Assembly: GCA_002778095.1 (NCBI GenBank) | Contig: PCDL01000021.1 | Span: 310,001 to 374,000, forward strand | Length of the DNA: 64,000 nt | Source: Fragosphaeria purpurea | Lineage: Eukaryota > Ascomycota > Sordariomycetes > Ophiostomatales > Ophiostomataceae | Direction of reading: 5' to 3' | Shown: piece after piece, positions 21,652 through 32,900 of the stretch | How the letters are laid out: every line of letters begins with the position of its first letter | How positions within the stretch are numbered: the first letter of the stretch is position 1 | Notes under the pieces: generated by a model | The model's input: only the letters and a program-made list of their open reading frames with translations | Databases searched by the model: none | What the model was told of the DNA's origin: nothing | Made by a program: the position numbers and the translations under genes

Positions 21652-24510
21652 ATGAAAGTAACAACGACAGCGGCGCGGCGCTGCCGTGGGCGCTTTCAAC
21701 TGTTGGCCTCGAGCTCCCTCAAAACGACGACAACGACGACGACGAGCTTTTGCTTGAGCTTTAGAAGAGCTGCGCACGCAAACGCGCACTATTACGATGC
21801 AAAGATTGAAGACATCAGAAACGTCGGCATTATAGCTCACGTGGATGCGGTACGCTGTTGTTTATATATAAGATTCATGACTTTGATGAGCGAACCCCAT
21901 TTCTGACTTGCTTTTTAGGGCAAAACAACCACAACGGAGCGAATGCTCTATTACAGCGGGTTTTCACGGCATCTTGGGAGTATGTGTACTACGAGATTTG
22001 GCTTTGGTCAATAAGTTACGCTATTTGCGGGTGAGCATAGTCTCAGTGTTTAACAATCGCTAGACGTCGACCACGGCGACACCATCACAGACTTTCTCCC
22101 CATGGAGCGGTCACGGGGCATCACGATTCAGTCAGCCGCCATTACGTTCAACTGGCCGCCACGGCAGCACCTGCCGGACGGCGTGCAGCCCAAGACCATC
22201 AACCTCATCGACACGCCCGGCCACCAGGACTTTCGCTTCGAGGTGGACCGCTGTCTGCCCGTGCTGGACGGCGCCGTGTGCATCATCGATGCCGTCAAGG
22301 GCGTCGAGGCACATACCGAGCGCGTGTGGGCGTCGGCGGAGAAGCACCAGATTCCGCGGATCGTGTTTGTCAACAAGCTCGACCGCGACGGCGCCTCGTT
22401 CAAGCGCTCCGTCCTCGACATCGCCTCCCGGCTGAACGCCTGGCCCCTCGTCTGCCAGCTGCCGCTGTGGGAAAAGGACGAGCGCTTCGTGGGCGTCGTC
22501 GATGTCATTCACCGCCGCGGCATGAAGTGGACGTCCAGCGGCGCCTGCACGCCGTTGCGCGACGCGGCGCTGCGCAGCAACGCCGCGCTGTGGGCTGAGC
22601 TGGAGACGGCGCGCGTCAAGCTCATCGAACGGCTCTGCGACGAGGACGACGAGCTCGTCGAGGCATTTTCCGAGCAGGGCACGGACCTTCCGGCGGATGT
22701 GGTGCAAGCCAGCATCCAGCGCGTCGTGCGCCGCGCCCCCGGCCGCCTGGTGCCGGTCTTCGCTGGCGCGAGCCTGCGCAACATTGGCGTCGAGCCGCTG
22801 CTCGACGCCATCGTCGACTACCTGCCCAGCCCGCAGCAAGCACCCGATGTGGAAGTGCGCGTCGGTGGCAGCGGCGAGACGGTGCGGCTGAGCGACGTCG
22901 TCGTTGCACACGGACAGGAAGGTGGCCACAAGACCAAAGCCGCCGCGCTCGCCGGGACCACCGCAGCGCAGAGACACCACCACCCTTCGGTGGGCGCCGT
23001 GGCGTCGGTTTTCAAGGTCGTCAACGATCCCAGTCTGTTCGCCGGCACGCACGGCATGATGACCTTTGTCCGTGTGTACCACGGCGCGCTGCACAAGAAC
23101 TCGCAGCTGTGGAATGCCAACCTGGGCCACTTTGAGAAGCCCTTCCAGATCGCCCAGGTGTCGGCGGCCACGATCGGCGAGATTCCCTATCTGGCGCCCG
23201 GGCAGATCGGTGCTGTGACGGGTCTCAAGGCCGCACGTACAGGCGATACCCTGCACATTTTGCCAAGTCACAGCCACGGCACGCCGCTGGCACGTCTGCG
23301 GAGCATGACGATCCGGCCGCCGGAGGTGCGCCCGGCGGTGGCGTTTGTGTCCGTGGAGGCGTACGGCCCAAGCGAGACCCGGCGGCTTGAGGACGCGCTG
23401 GCAAAACTGGCGCGCGAAGACCCGAGCTTGCGCTGGAGCAAGGACGAGAAGCTCGAGACGTTTGTGCTGTCAGGCATGGGCCAGCTACACCTCGACGTGG
23501 CCATCGACCGGCTGCGGACCACGTATAAAGTCAACGCGGCTTTTAGCGACGTTCAGGTTGACTACAAGGAGACGCTCACGGCGCCGGCGGGGCCGCACCG
23601 CGCCGTGTACGACCGCTTGGTAGCCGGCCGCGCGGGCCAGGCGGCTTGCACGGCGACCATCGAGCCGCTTTCGGCAGACGCTGACGACGCTGTATCTGCG
23701 GATGCTGCGGGCGCGGCTGCAGCCGCGACGGTGAGCATCAGCACGTCGGACGACGGCGCCATCGAAGAGGTGCACACATTTGCGCGCGACGGCAACCTGG
23801 TCCGCGTTCAACTGACGGCGCCGGCGGGTACCGGCGCATTCCCTTTTGACGCCGACATGGTCAGCCGGCAGCTGTTCAACGGCGCCTACGGTGCGCTCGC
23901 TCGGGGGCCCCGGCGGGGTTCCCCCCTGCACGGTTGCCGGGTGACGGTCGCCTTTGATGCCGCAGCCGACTACGCAGGTGCCGGCAGCAGCACAGACGCG
24001 CACATTGTAAACGCGGCGCTGCTCGCGGTGAGGCAGGCTCTGCGTACGGCGCACGCACAGGGCGCCGTGGCCGTGCTTGAGCCGGTCATGCACGTGCACA
24101 TTGCGTGCCCAGACGACAGCGCGGGTGCGATCCAGCGGGACATTACGGGCGCGCGCGGAGGGTTCATCCTGGAAGTACGGGATGCAGAAAGCCGCGGCAG
24201 CAGCGGAAGCACACTTGTGGGTACGGGTGGCGGCGGCAGCAGCAGCAGCAATAATAGTACGATCGACGGCGGCGACAGCGTTGACTTGGCGCAAGTGTAT
24301 GCGCCGCCGGACCCGTACGAGACGGTGCAGTCGTTGCGTGAGCCCCAGCGCGGCGTAACGCGGCTACTGGAGATTGTGGCCAAAGTGCCGCTCAAGGAGA
24401 TGCTGGCGTACGACAGCCGACTGCGCAGCATGACGGGCGGGCGGCACTCGTTCACCATGGTGCTGGACCGGTTCGAAAAGGTGGTCGGGTCGCGGCAGCG
24501 GGATGTCTGA
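21652..24510 (+). CDS. mef2: mitochondrial ribosome-releasing factor 2 (EF-G2mt, MEF2)
   Basis: There are three exons (21652-21849, 21919-21979, 22064-24510) giving 901 residues. The introns are 69 bp (GTACGC..TAG, phase 0) and 84 bp (GTATGT..TAG, phase 1). The start is the only ATG in the open frame. It begins MKVTTTAARRCRGRF, an Arg/Ser/Thr-rich, acid-free mitochondrial presequence. GTPase motifs are the P-loop HVDAGKTTTTE (61-72, split by intron 1 after Ala), switch I RGITIQSAAITF, DTPGHQDF (about 136) and NKLDRDG (about 190). Domain IV/V signatures (TGARGGFILEV, LKEMLAYDSRLRSMTGGRHSF) close the protein. The sequence resembles MEF2 rather than MEF1 (TITDFLPMERSRG, WEKDERFVGVVDVIHRRGMKW). 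It acts with mitochondrial RRF to split ribosomes after termination. Low-complexity inserts occur around 640-680 and 790-815. Confidence 0.93.
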
Positions 24511-25181
24511 GAGCCGAGCAGGCGATGACTGAAGACGCGCTGCATGAGCAAACTGGGATTACAACTCGGGGCGAGGTGGCGTTAAAAGAGGTGTGCAACA
24601 GGAAAACAATAGATTCGACTGGATTTAGACCGATTTATTCAAGCACAGAGGGATATCTATGAAGGCTTTGGAGCTATATTTTCAAAGAACGAGTCTAAGT
24701 AGAAACGGAACTCTAGGGATAGGACACAGCATCTAGAGTCTGACACAGCTTTGGGTTTTGTATTTTTGGATCATATAAAACTATTTTCCATATCATCTTC
24801 TAGGCCTTTGTATGTCTTCTCTTTTCTTTGGCTTTTATTACGAGTGTCTCCTTGCTCTCCACCCTTGAGACGGCTAGCCAACGCCTATTTACGCTTTTGT
24901 AGACATTTTATGATGGCCTTTTTCAATCACTGTTTTTATGAGGAAAACAAAACGAAGGACCCAGCCTCGTCGCCATGCGTTTCTGCATGACATCATTGGG
25001 TAAGTAAATATGCTTAGGGCTTTTTCCAGGCGCTAGCACCAACTGACACCGCCGCAACCGCCAAAACGGTGCTCAGCCTTCTGGCCCCCCACCCGCCAAT
25101 TCCACCTTTTCCTTCGGACGACTTTTCATCTCGTCGGCTCTGCCAACATCCGTCGCACCACGCGCACACCACCCGGCTAGC
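24511..25181. other. spacer MEF2 / cyclin gene, no gene seen
   Basis: This 671-bp stretch lies between two tandem genes. It is AT-richer in the first 500 bp (MEF2 3' UTR) and C-rich in the last 100 bp before the cyclin start (leader). No repeats or RNA genes were noticed. Confidence 0.55.
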
Positions 25182-26192
25182 ATGGCGCACATGACCAACC
25201 CCCTCGCCACGGCGGCGCAGCTCACCGACTGCCGTGCCCGGGGCGCCCGACGGCTCAGCCCGGACCTGCTCGACGCCGTCTTTTTCGCGACGCAGCGGCT
25301 CACCCAGGCCGCCGGCCTGCTGCTTGAACTGCCGCAGTCCACCACGGCGCAGGCCAACGTGCTGCTTGCGCGGTACTGGGTAGCCGCGCCGGATTTTCTC
25401 TGGGAGGAGAGAGAAGAGGGGGAGACGGGGGGGGTCAACAACAACAAAACCGAGGTTGCGGACGAGTACTGCTACGTCTCGGCGGCCGCGCTCTACCTCG
25501 TGGCCAAGATCGGCGCCCACCCCCGGTCGGCCCGCGACGTCGCCCACGTGTATGCTTACTTGCGGAACAGCGACAAAGATGACAGCAACGACGAAAACAA
25601 CGACAACGACAACGACGACAAACCCGCCTTCTACCTCACCGACGCCGCCTACAACGCGTTCCACACGCGCGTCCTCGCCGCCGAGGCCCACCTGCTGTGC
25701 GCGCTCGCGTTCGACACGCACGTCGCCCTGCCGCACCCGCTGGCCGTCACGTACCTGCAGGCGCTGGAGGTCGTGGGCGGCGCCGGCACCCCGGCCCAAC
25801 GACGACGCGGCACGGCCGTCGCCCGCCGCGCGCTGGCGTACCTCACCACAGCGCTGCTGAGCCCGCAGCTGCTCTACGTGACGCACCAGCCGCACGAGCT
25901 GGCGGTGGCGGCGGCGTACCTCGCCGCGCGTGACCCGGACGTGGAAGGTGGTGGTGGCGAAGAAGGCGGCGCGGACCGCGTCCGCCTCCCCGACGGCCCG
26001 TGGTGGGAGGTGTTCGACGCGGACCGCGAGACGCTCGGTTTTTTGGCGGTGGCGCTGCGCAGTGTAGCAGCGTGGGCGGCGGTGCAGTGTGCCCAGACGC
26101 CGGCGCTGGTCTTTGCGCGGCACCTCGTGCCGACGCGGGCGCGCGTGGCCGCAGCGCAGGCCCGGCAGGCCGTGGCCGAGGAAAGCGGTTGA
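25182..26192 (+). CDS. cyclin L-like protein (transcription/splicing CDK cyclin)
   Basis: This is a single exon of 336 residues. The ATG at 25182 is the first in frame, and a second Met follows at codon 4. The first cyclin box (about 30-185) contains ATQRLTQAAGLLLELPQSTTAQANVLLARYW, then YVSAAALYLVAKIGAHPRSARDVAHVYAYL. The latter corresponds to the conserved helix with the cyclin K..E position altered: KIGAHP where cyclin L has KIEE.P. A second, degenerate box follows with AEAHLLCALAFDTHVALPHPLAVTYLQALEV and PHELAVAAAYLAAR. The order and wording of motifs match cyclin L more than mitotic cyclins. Such cyclins partner CDK10/11-type or CTD kinases in the nucleus. Two Asp/Glu/Asn-rich inserts (around 75-90 and 135-150) interrupt the fold. 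There is no RS domain. Cyclin K/Bur2-type function cannot be excluded. Confidence 0.78.
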   Translation: MAHMTNPLATAAQLTDCRARGARRLSPDLLDAVFFATQRLTQAAGLLLELPQSTTAQANVLLARYWVAAPDFLWEEREEGETGGVNNNKTEVADEYCYVSAAALYLVAKIGAHPRSARDVAHVYAYLRNSDKDDSNDENNDNDNDDKPAFYLTDAAYNAFHTRVLAAEAHLLCALAFDTHVALPHPLAVTYLQALEVVGGAGTPAQRRRGTAVARRALAYLTTALLSPQLLYVTHQPHELAVAAAYLAARDPDVEGGGGEEGGADRVRLPDGPWWEVFDADRETLGFLAVALRSVAAWAAVQCAQTPALVFARHLVPTRARVAAAQARQAVAEESG

Positions 26193-26466
26193 GAAACCGG
26201 CCGATACCAAAGGGGATTGGGTTCTATAAATGTAGTGTACATATCGACTCCGGTGTATTCTGCCTTTGCACTGGGAGGACGCTTGGACGGCGTTTGGGCG
26301 GCGGTTTTGGAGCACGGCTACAATGGGGAGCTGATCTTTTGCTGTTTGGCCAAGAAAAGAAATTAAGAATAATGAAGATCTTCGTTACGCAACGCTACAT
26401 TAATCAAAATCGCCAGACTACAGTAAGAAGGAAACGCCATGAGTTCTTTTTTGGGCAAGTCGCCGT

Positions 26467-28657
26467 CTACCGCGGCGTCGGCGACCCGCCGTCCGACGGC
26501 CCGCCCTGCGCCTCCCGCCGCGCCTTGGCGCCCGCCTTGAGCTTCTCCCATTTGTCGCGGTACTTGGCCAGCGTCTTCTCTTGGTGTGCCCGCTCGCGCT
26601 CGGACGCCTCCAGCCGCTGGACGACTGCGGCCAGCTCCTCCTCGAGGTGTTTGTTCTTTTGCATCAGCGCGTCAAGCTCGGCGGGCGGTGGGGCGGCAGC
26701 TGCTGGTGCTGTCGCCGCTGTCGCCGCTGTCGCCGCGGCCGCCAGTCCCGGCTTACCGCTCCCGCTCAGGGACGACGGCGACCCGGGTCGCATAAACCGC
26801 ATGCTCTCCTGCAGCGCCATGTGCGACTGCTGTGCGCTGGCCTCAAAGGCGTGCAGCCGCCGGCTCAGCTTGTCGAGCATGTCCTTGAGGCTTTGGTTCT
26901 CGGTGTAGAGCTCCTCGGCGGCGCGGTGCGCGTCGCTGTTGTTGTTGTTGCTGTTGCTGCTGCCGCCACCGATGCTCCAGCGATGCATGCGGTTGCCGCC
27001 GCCGCCCGTACGCCGGCTGCGAGTGGGCGACTCGGGTTTTCTGGGCGGCTGCGACTCCTTCGCGTCCACGAAATCGTCGTCGTCGCCGTCTAGGAACATT
27101 TCGTGGTCGTGGTCGCTGTCGGCAGCGCGGGAACTGCGGTCGTGGTCAACGCCGCCGCCGTGCAGCGACGCGGCCATGCGCCGCTTTTCCTTTTGGTCAA
27201 AGCTCAGTATGTTGGCGTACGACGCCGTATGGCCGGTCTTGGGCACGACGTAGAACGAGTCGTTGGCAAGGCTGTGCCCATCGCGGCCGAGGGCGCGTAA
27301 CGCCGCTTTGGAGTAGATCTGGGACAGGTCCGGCTCGGCGCCGGCGAGTTGCGACGACGCCCGCAAATGGGTGTTTCGTCGTTGCCTCTGGTGTCGGGGA
27401 GGCGATTGCTGCCGAGCGTCGTCGCTGGCGGCTGACGCCGCCGAGTCGTTGGACGCAGTTGATTCCTCGGTGATGAGCGGCAGGCCAGCAAAGGCGAGGG
27501 GCGCCGACAGCCGGTTGATGATGCTGCCAAACCGGTTGTAGAAGCGCGCAAAGCCGTCATCGGCCTTGGTGGCAGACGTCTCGCCATCGGTGTCCGCGTC
27601 GGTAATCGTCGCGGATGTGGGCGGTTGCGCCGACAGTGAGGCCGGCGGGTGCTTGGGTGGGACCCAGCTTGGCTTCCCGCTGGCCTGCTGCTGCTGCTGC
27701 TGTTGTAACACCGTCTGCATTTGTGCGCGCGAGCCGCCGTCTTGCCGCACTTGCGCTTCAAGGCTTCCCGGCGCCTGGTCGTTGGACATACTCGGCGCGG
27801 CCGGTAGGCCCCTGTGCTGGTTTTGGGCGCGTATGCCACGGGCTGACGCCAGGTTGTTGGCAATCGATGAAGACAGCTCGCGGGAGGACGGGTACCGCCT
27901 TTGTTGTTGCTGTTGTTGTTGTTGTTGGCCTATGGGTAGCAGGTTGGCCATGGCCGCGGCGCCAGCGTGGTGTGCTGCCGCTGTCGTTGCCGATGGAGAG
28001 GGATCCAGTGTCCCAGCCATCATCACGGCACCTTTGGTACCATCACCGCCGCCTCCGCTGGCGGCGACGGCCGCCGGCTCGCCTTCATGCCCTATCACCG
28101 GGCCGCTCCTAGCAAACTCGCCGCGGGACACAACGCCCGACACTAACGTTGTCGCTCCCGCAGGTACTCCCGTCCTTACTCCTGCGCCTGCGCCTGCGCC
28201 TGCGCCTGCTTCTGCTCTTTCTCCTGCCCCTGTTTGCAATCCTGGTCCCCGTGGCTCTGCCAGCGCCGCATCTTTTTCGTTCAAAGTTTCGCCATCGGCA
28301 GTTGATTGCGGTTGTTGCTGCTGCTGCTGCTGCAGAGTCGACTGCGCAAGAGAATGTCGTAGTAGTCTCGCCAGGCGCGCGTGATGCTGCTCGAGCAGAC
28401 GCAACGTGCGCAGGGCTTCGATGCTAGAGGTGCTGCTTGCCGCCGTCGCAAACTCGCCCGCCGCCAAGGCGTGCTCGGTGACGGCCACGACCGTGTCGGC
28501 CGTATGGGTCGCAATGGACGCCTCGCGCGCATGGTCATGAGCCTGGAAAGCAGAAAAAAAAAGTTCCAGTTAGTGATAACAACGAGTTAGCCCAGCAGAT
28601 GGCCAAGCGGCTTCGTGTGGTTGGCGCGCCTACCTTGATCAATGGTGCGGACTCCAT
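26467..28657 (-). CDS. MIT-like / coiled-coil protein, possible Atg38 (NRBF2) relative
   Basis: There are two exons. 28657-28634 codes only MESAPLIK, and 28542-26467 codes the rest, for 699 residues. The 91-bp intron (GTAGGC..CAG) is phase 0. The N-terminal 75 residues (AHDHAREASIATHT.., TEHALAAGEFATAA, EALRTLRLLEQHHARLARLL) form a three-helix pattern like the MIT domain of NRBF2/Atg38, which joins the autophagy PI3-kinase complex. The centre (about 75-520) is low-complexity, rich in Gln, Ser and Ala, including a (GA)n stretch and two poly-Gln tracts. The C-terminus has two coiled-coil segments: AEELYTENQSLKDMLDKLSRRL and ELDALMQKNKHLEEELAAVVQRLEASERERA, extending to AKYRDKWEKLKAGAKARREA. The MIT-plus-coiled-coil plan fits Atg38, but the length is greater and identity is tentative. 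The gene is convergent with the cyclin gene (274 bp between stops) and divergent from the Lam gene. Confidence 0.72.
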
Positions 28658-28767
28658 GCTCGGCAGCGTTCGGATCGGGAACGCCAAGTCGTAGCATATG
28701 AAGGAGGGACGTCCAACTGGCTGGTTATTTTGTTTGAAAGCACAAATCAATGCGCTTGTCGTGATGT

Positions 28768-28794
28768 CCGTCGCCGTCGCCGTCGCCGTCGTCG
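28768..28794. repeat. (CCGTCG) hexanucleotide repeat
   Basis: Four tandem CCGTCG-like units end in an extra TCG. They lie about 110 bp upstream of the minus-strand start at 28657, outside any supported coding region. Confidence 0.8.
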
Positions 28795-29764
28795 CTGTAG
28801 CCGATGTACGGACAAAGCATGTGGTTGAGGGTTGTTTTTAGTGGGACAGCTCCTCTGTAAATTCTCGTGACCGCCACTAACTCTCTACGTTGTAATACAG
28901 TGTGGCGGTTTTCCCTCGTCACTCTGCTGAATCAGGGCACATCGGTAATATGACGTACAGTGTGCAGTCTGTTCATACCGTATGAGGTGCCTTCCTACGT
29001 ACTTCGTATTCGCCTGCAGCAGGTTTCCTTAACGCCCAGTTTCAGCGGGGTCGTACGCCATGGGTGCTTGCCCGCCCCCGTCATTGTTGGGCCAGGTCTA
29101 GGCGCAATACGGGGGCGTATTAATACGACGTAGTTGCCTCGCTGTACAGAGTAGCACACACGGATAATTGACTGGTGGCCCAAGCGTCGGCTTGGCTCGT
29201 TCAGCAGAATCAAGGAGGGAAGGCGTGCATGGCGTTGCGGGTGGTTAGAATGACGGTGGGAAGCAAGGAAGGAACGAAGGAACGAGGAAAGAGGGGGCTC
29301 GCACACACAAATGCCTGGCGCACCTTCTCCGGGAGTTCCTATTGCACCGTAAGAAGAACATCACCATTTGTTTCACGATTTACACTTTTGCCTCATTTTC
29401 TTACACTTCATCCTTTTTGAGCGTCGATATTCCGCGCACTTTGCTTCCCGCACCAGCGGCCCCATATTCTTACCCTTTCTCGGTCCAGGGGCAGGGACCC
29501 CACGTTTCTTCTTAGGTCTGCTTACGGCTTTGCACGTTTTCGGCGCTGCTTCGCGGCCTAAAAGAGAGCTTGCGCGGCCAAGGACGGCCCGGGCTTCCAG
29601 AACAGCACCCATCGACGAGACCAGAAAGATTCCTTCGGCTCGTACGCCATACGGTGGCCGGGACACGAGGGTGACTGTAGCCCATACGGCCTTTCTTGGA
29701 CGCAATCGAGCAATTCAGGCGTAGGTGTGCGAAAGAGCAATTCCGAGCTCGCGAGCTGACCGAA

Positions 29765-29784
29765 CGAAACGAAACGAAACGAAA
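29765..29784. repeat. (CGAAA)4 pentanucleotide repeat
   Basis: Four perfect CGAAA units are flanked by the near-units CGAAC and GATAG. They lie in the promoter or leader of the Lam-type gene. Confidence 0.85.
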
Positions 29785-29998
29785 GATAGAGAACTAAAGA
29801 AGGCGGCAAACGGCGAACCAACAGAGCGGCGATCACTAGGCGGCTGGCGACAACAGCTTTGCTTGGGTGCCGAGTTTCATCGATTCTCCACTGCCTGCCT
29901 CGGCGGCACCAACATTTGTTCCGGCGGAAGCGGACGCAAGAAGAAAATTTGAAAATAAAAACTCAAAAAAAAAGGCGGGAAAACACACTGAAGTCACC

Positions 29999-32900
29999 AT
30001 GGAGACGGCCACCGCTCCCGGCTCCAATGGGCTAGACAAGTTGCAAGATCAATCGCTGCCCAAACCCAAACCGTCCAAAAGACCGTGGAAACGAGAACAG
30101 AGCCAAAGCCAGAGCGGTGACGGCAGCGGAGACGACTCACCTGTGCCGCTACTGTCTCGCGGACGCAGCACGACGAGCCGCGACGGCACCACCGAAAGCG
30201 ACGGGGCGCGGTCCCTCGACATGGTTCGCGAGGAGGACATCCTTGGTGGCACAGCGGCGGGTGGCCATTCGGACGACGAGCTGTTGTAAGTTGACTGTTT
30301 CTTTTTGTTCTTCTTGTTCTTCTTCTTCTTGTTATCTCTGCCGTGATTTTTCTATTTCTACTTCCGTTTCTGTTCCGTGATTTTTCGTGTCTTGTTTTCT
30401 CGGTTTTCTCGGCGATCGTATTCTACCCAGAGAGTTGTGGAGCGCGTGTCCTCTAGCGCTGCAGCGTTTGACGTTGGCTAAAGGGGGGCAAATTTGGCAG
30501 CTTTGGGAGGCTGTGTCTCGGCTTCATGTCCAACGCAAGCTTCGTCGTTTTCGCCCTGTCCGCCTACATCACTTCATCTCTCTTTGTTTTTGTTGCTGAA
30601 TCATCGGCTGCCAATCCCTTCATTTTCTTTTTTTTGTCTCTTCTCGTTTGTTTTGTTCGGGGCCATTGTCGTCTGTTCTTGTCCTGGCGGTGAAGGTCTT
30701 TTATTGCTTCGGTTTTTTCTTTCTTCTCCGATTGCTTCTTTTCTTCTTTCTCTCCTGCAGCTTTTCGCTGTTTTCTTTTATCTCAACGGATATTTGCTTG
30801 GAAGCTTTTTTTTATGCTCTACCTTTACCTAACGCGCGACGTTTTGTCTTACTTAGTCCGTCGCGACCCAAACCCTCCATTTCTAGCCATCCTTCGCAGA
30901 TTGGCTACCTTACGACGTCATCGCCATTGGTCCAGGCCGAGCATCTCCAAGACATCCGCACGCCAGACACCGACAACTCGGTCAACGGCTCCTCCCGGGT
31001 GTCCACCTTTCACGCCGAGACAACCGACGGCCACACCTCCACTACAACGTCCTCCTTGTCTTCGAACAACACTGAAGGGCTGGCGCCGCCTGCGACGAAA
31101 GCGCGCCGGTCAGTATCGCCTGCCGGTCGCTTCCGCAACGTCTTCAAATCGAAGCGCAGCTCGACGGCAAGCGCCGGAAGCACAGGCAGTCACACGCCGG
31201 AGCGAAAACGCTCCGATACGGACCTAGCCGACCGAAACAGCAAAAGCTCCGACTCGCTCGCGCCGAGCACAAGGGCAGCAACCACCACCTTTCCACCGGT
31301 CATCGTTTCCGACGTGTCGGACGTCTCCGCTTCCTCTTCGTCCTTGGTGTCCGCCAGACACGCCGATGGGCAGCAGATCGACACCTCGAAAGCAGCACCC
31401 AACGAACGGTTTCGGCGTCTGTCTAGGGGACAGAAGGTCGACACCTCTCCACGACCAGAAACTCCTCCCTCCAACGACTCGGCCACACCGGTCATCGTCA
31501 ACACGCCTCCCACACCAACGGATCCAGCCCACCCTACAGCCGCCTTCGGGTCTCGTACTGCCTCTCCCCGCGACGCTGCCGCTTCGCCTGCTGGGTCGGC
31601 CAATCACCGCCCCGCTGCGTCGTTGTCGTCCACAAGCGGAAGCATGAGCTCGCAGAGACGATCGCGCGCCGGATCTGCTTCTCTTGTGCCCAGCAAACTT
31701 TCCAACTTCACGCTCGCCCCGCTCACACCCACGCCCGAAAGCGGATCAGGCGGATCAGTCGTCACGCCCTCGGCATCTGGCTTTTTTTCGTCCGTATTTT
31801 CGGCTGCGCAGAACGCCACCAACAGTTTTAGCAACAGCATCACTAGCACCAGTCTTTCTGCGCCTTGGAGCAGCAGTAGCAAGAAGTCCGGCAAAGACCA
31901 GGACCAGGACGGACAATCCAGCGCTTCAGACAACCGGCAGAGCCCAGAACAGGAGGGCGGCGACGACGCCGAGGTCGAGGTCGAATCGTCGCTTGCTCCA
32001 TCGTTTGCTCCCTCTTCCTCCTCCGGGTCGAAGGAGCCTGCTGTCAAAACCCTTGGCATGGGCGATCTCAGCCTGAGCCAGTTGGGCATCGCCGAACCAC
32101 CGAAAGCCAACGGTGCGTCGTCTGCTGCCAACTCGGCCGCCAATTCAACATCTAATCTTGCGTCTGCTTTTGCTGTTTCACCGCCTTTGCATGCGACGAG
32201 AGCGTCCGAGGTCGCGTCTGAAACCAGGCATCGCTCCGAATCAGCCCCAGCCGACAGCCTTCATTTTCACCCAGCGTCGGAATCTTTCGATCATGGAAGC
32301 GACGGCGCGCTGACGCCAGGCGGCGGCAACGTCGGTGTCAGTGTTCACGATGGCACGCATGGCGTTGGCGCCAATGGGAGCTTTAACGGTGGCAGCGGAG
32401 GCCGACCGGCGTCCATGTCTGACACAACTGATCACACACCACCAACCGCCAGCATGTACGGCGATAAGCCTGACAACCTCCAGCGGACTGGTAGCATAAG
32501 GAGCGCCATCGAACGTCGTAGGAAGCGTGGTAGCTCCGCGGCAACGGGTGGCACTATCGCCGCAGCCATTGCCGCAGCCAACGCCTCCTTTGCCCACCCG
32601 GCTGCCCATTCCAACATGCCTAAGCTGACCGGCTTTGCTGTTGCCAGCAAAAAGCGCAACCGGGACTTTCACAATTTTTTCAAGAGTGTACCGGACGACG
32701 ACTACCTTATTGAAGACTACAGCTGCGCTTTGCAACGCGAGATTTTAGCCCACGGTCGGCTTTACGTGTCCGAGGGTCATCTGTGTTTCAGCAGCAACAT
32801 CTTGGGTTGGGTGACCACGCTTGTTATGAGCTTCGATGAGATTGTTTCCGTCGAGAAGCGCAGCACCGCCCTCGTATTCAAGAACGGGCTGATGATCTCT

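Larger units (their letters stand above)
28658..29998. promoter_or_regulatory. divergent promoter region, Atg38-like / Lam genes
   Basis: These 1.34 kb have no coding support. They hold a (GTCGCC)-type hexanucleotide repeat at 28768-28794 close to the minus-strand gene and a (CGAAA)4 repeat at 29765-29784 about 215 bp before the Lam start. The leader just before 29999 is A-rich. Confidence 0.5.

Noticed and set aside
22132..23277. 381-codon minus-strand open frame over MEF2
   Set aside because: It is antisense to conserved EF-G motifs and has no domain of its own.
25014..26315. 433-codon minus-strand open frame over the cyclin gene
   Set aside because: It is Arg/Val/Gly-biased shadow coding in a high-GC exon. 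The plus-strand frame has cyclin motifs.
29867..29998. N-terminal extension of the Lam protein from 29867
   Set aside because: That codon is GTG and the extra residues are A-rich leader translated by chance. The first ATG is at 29999.
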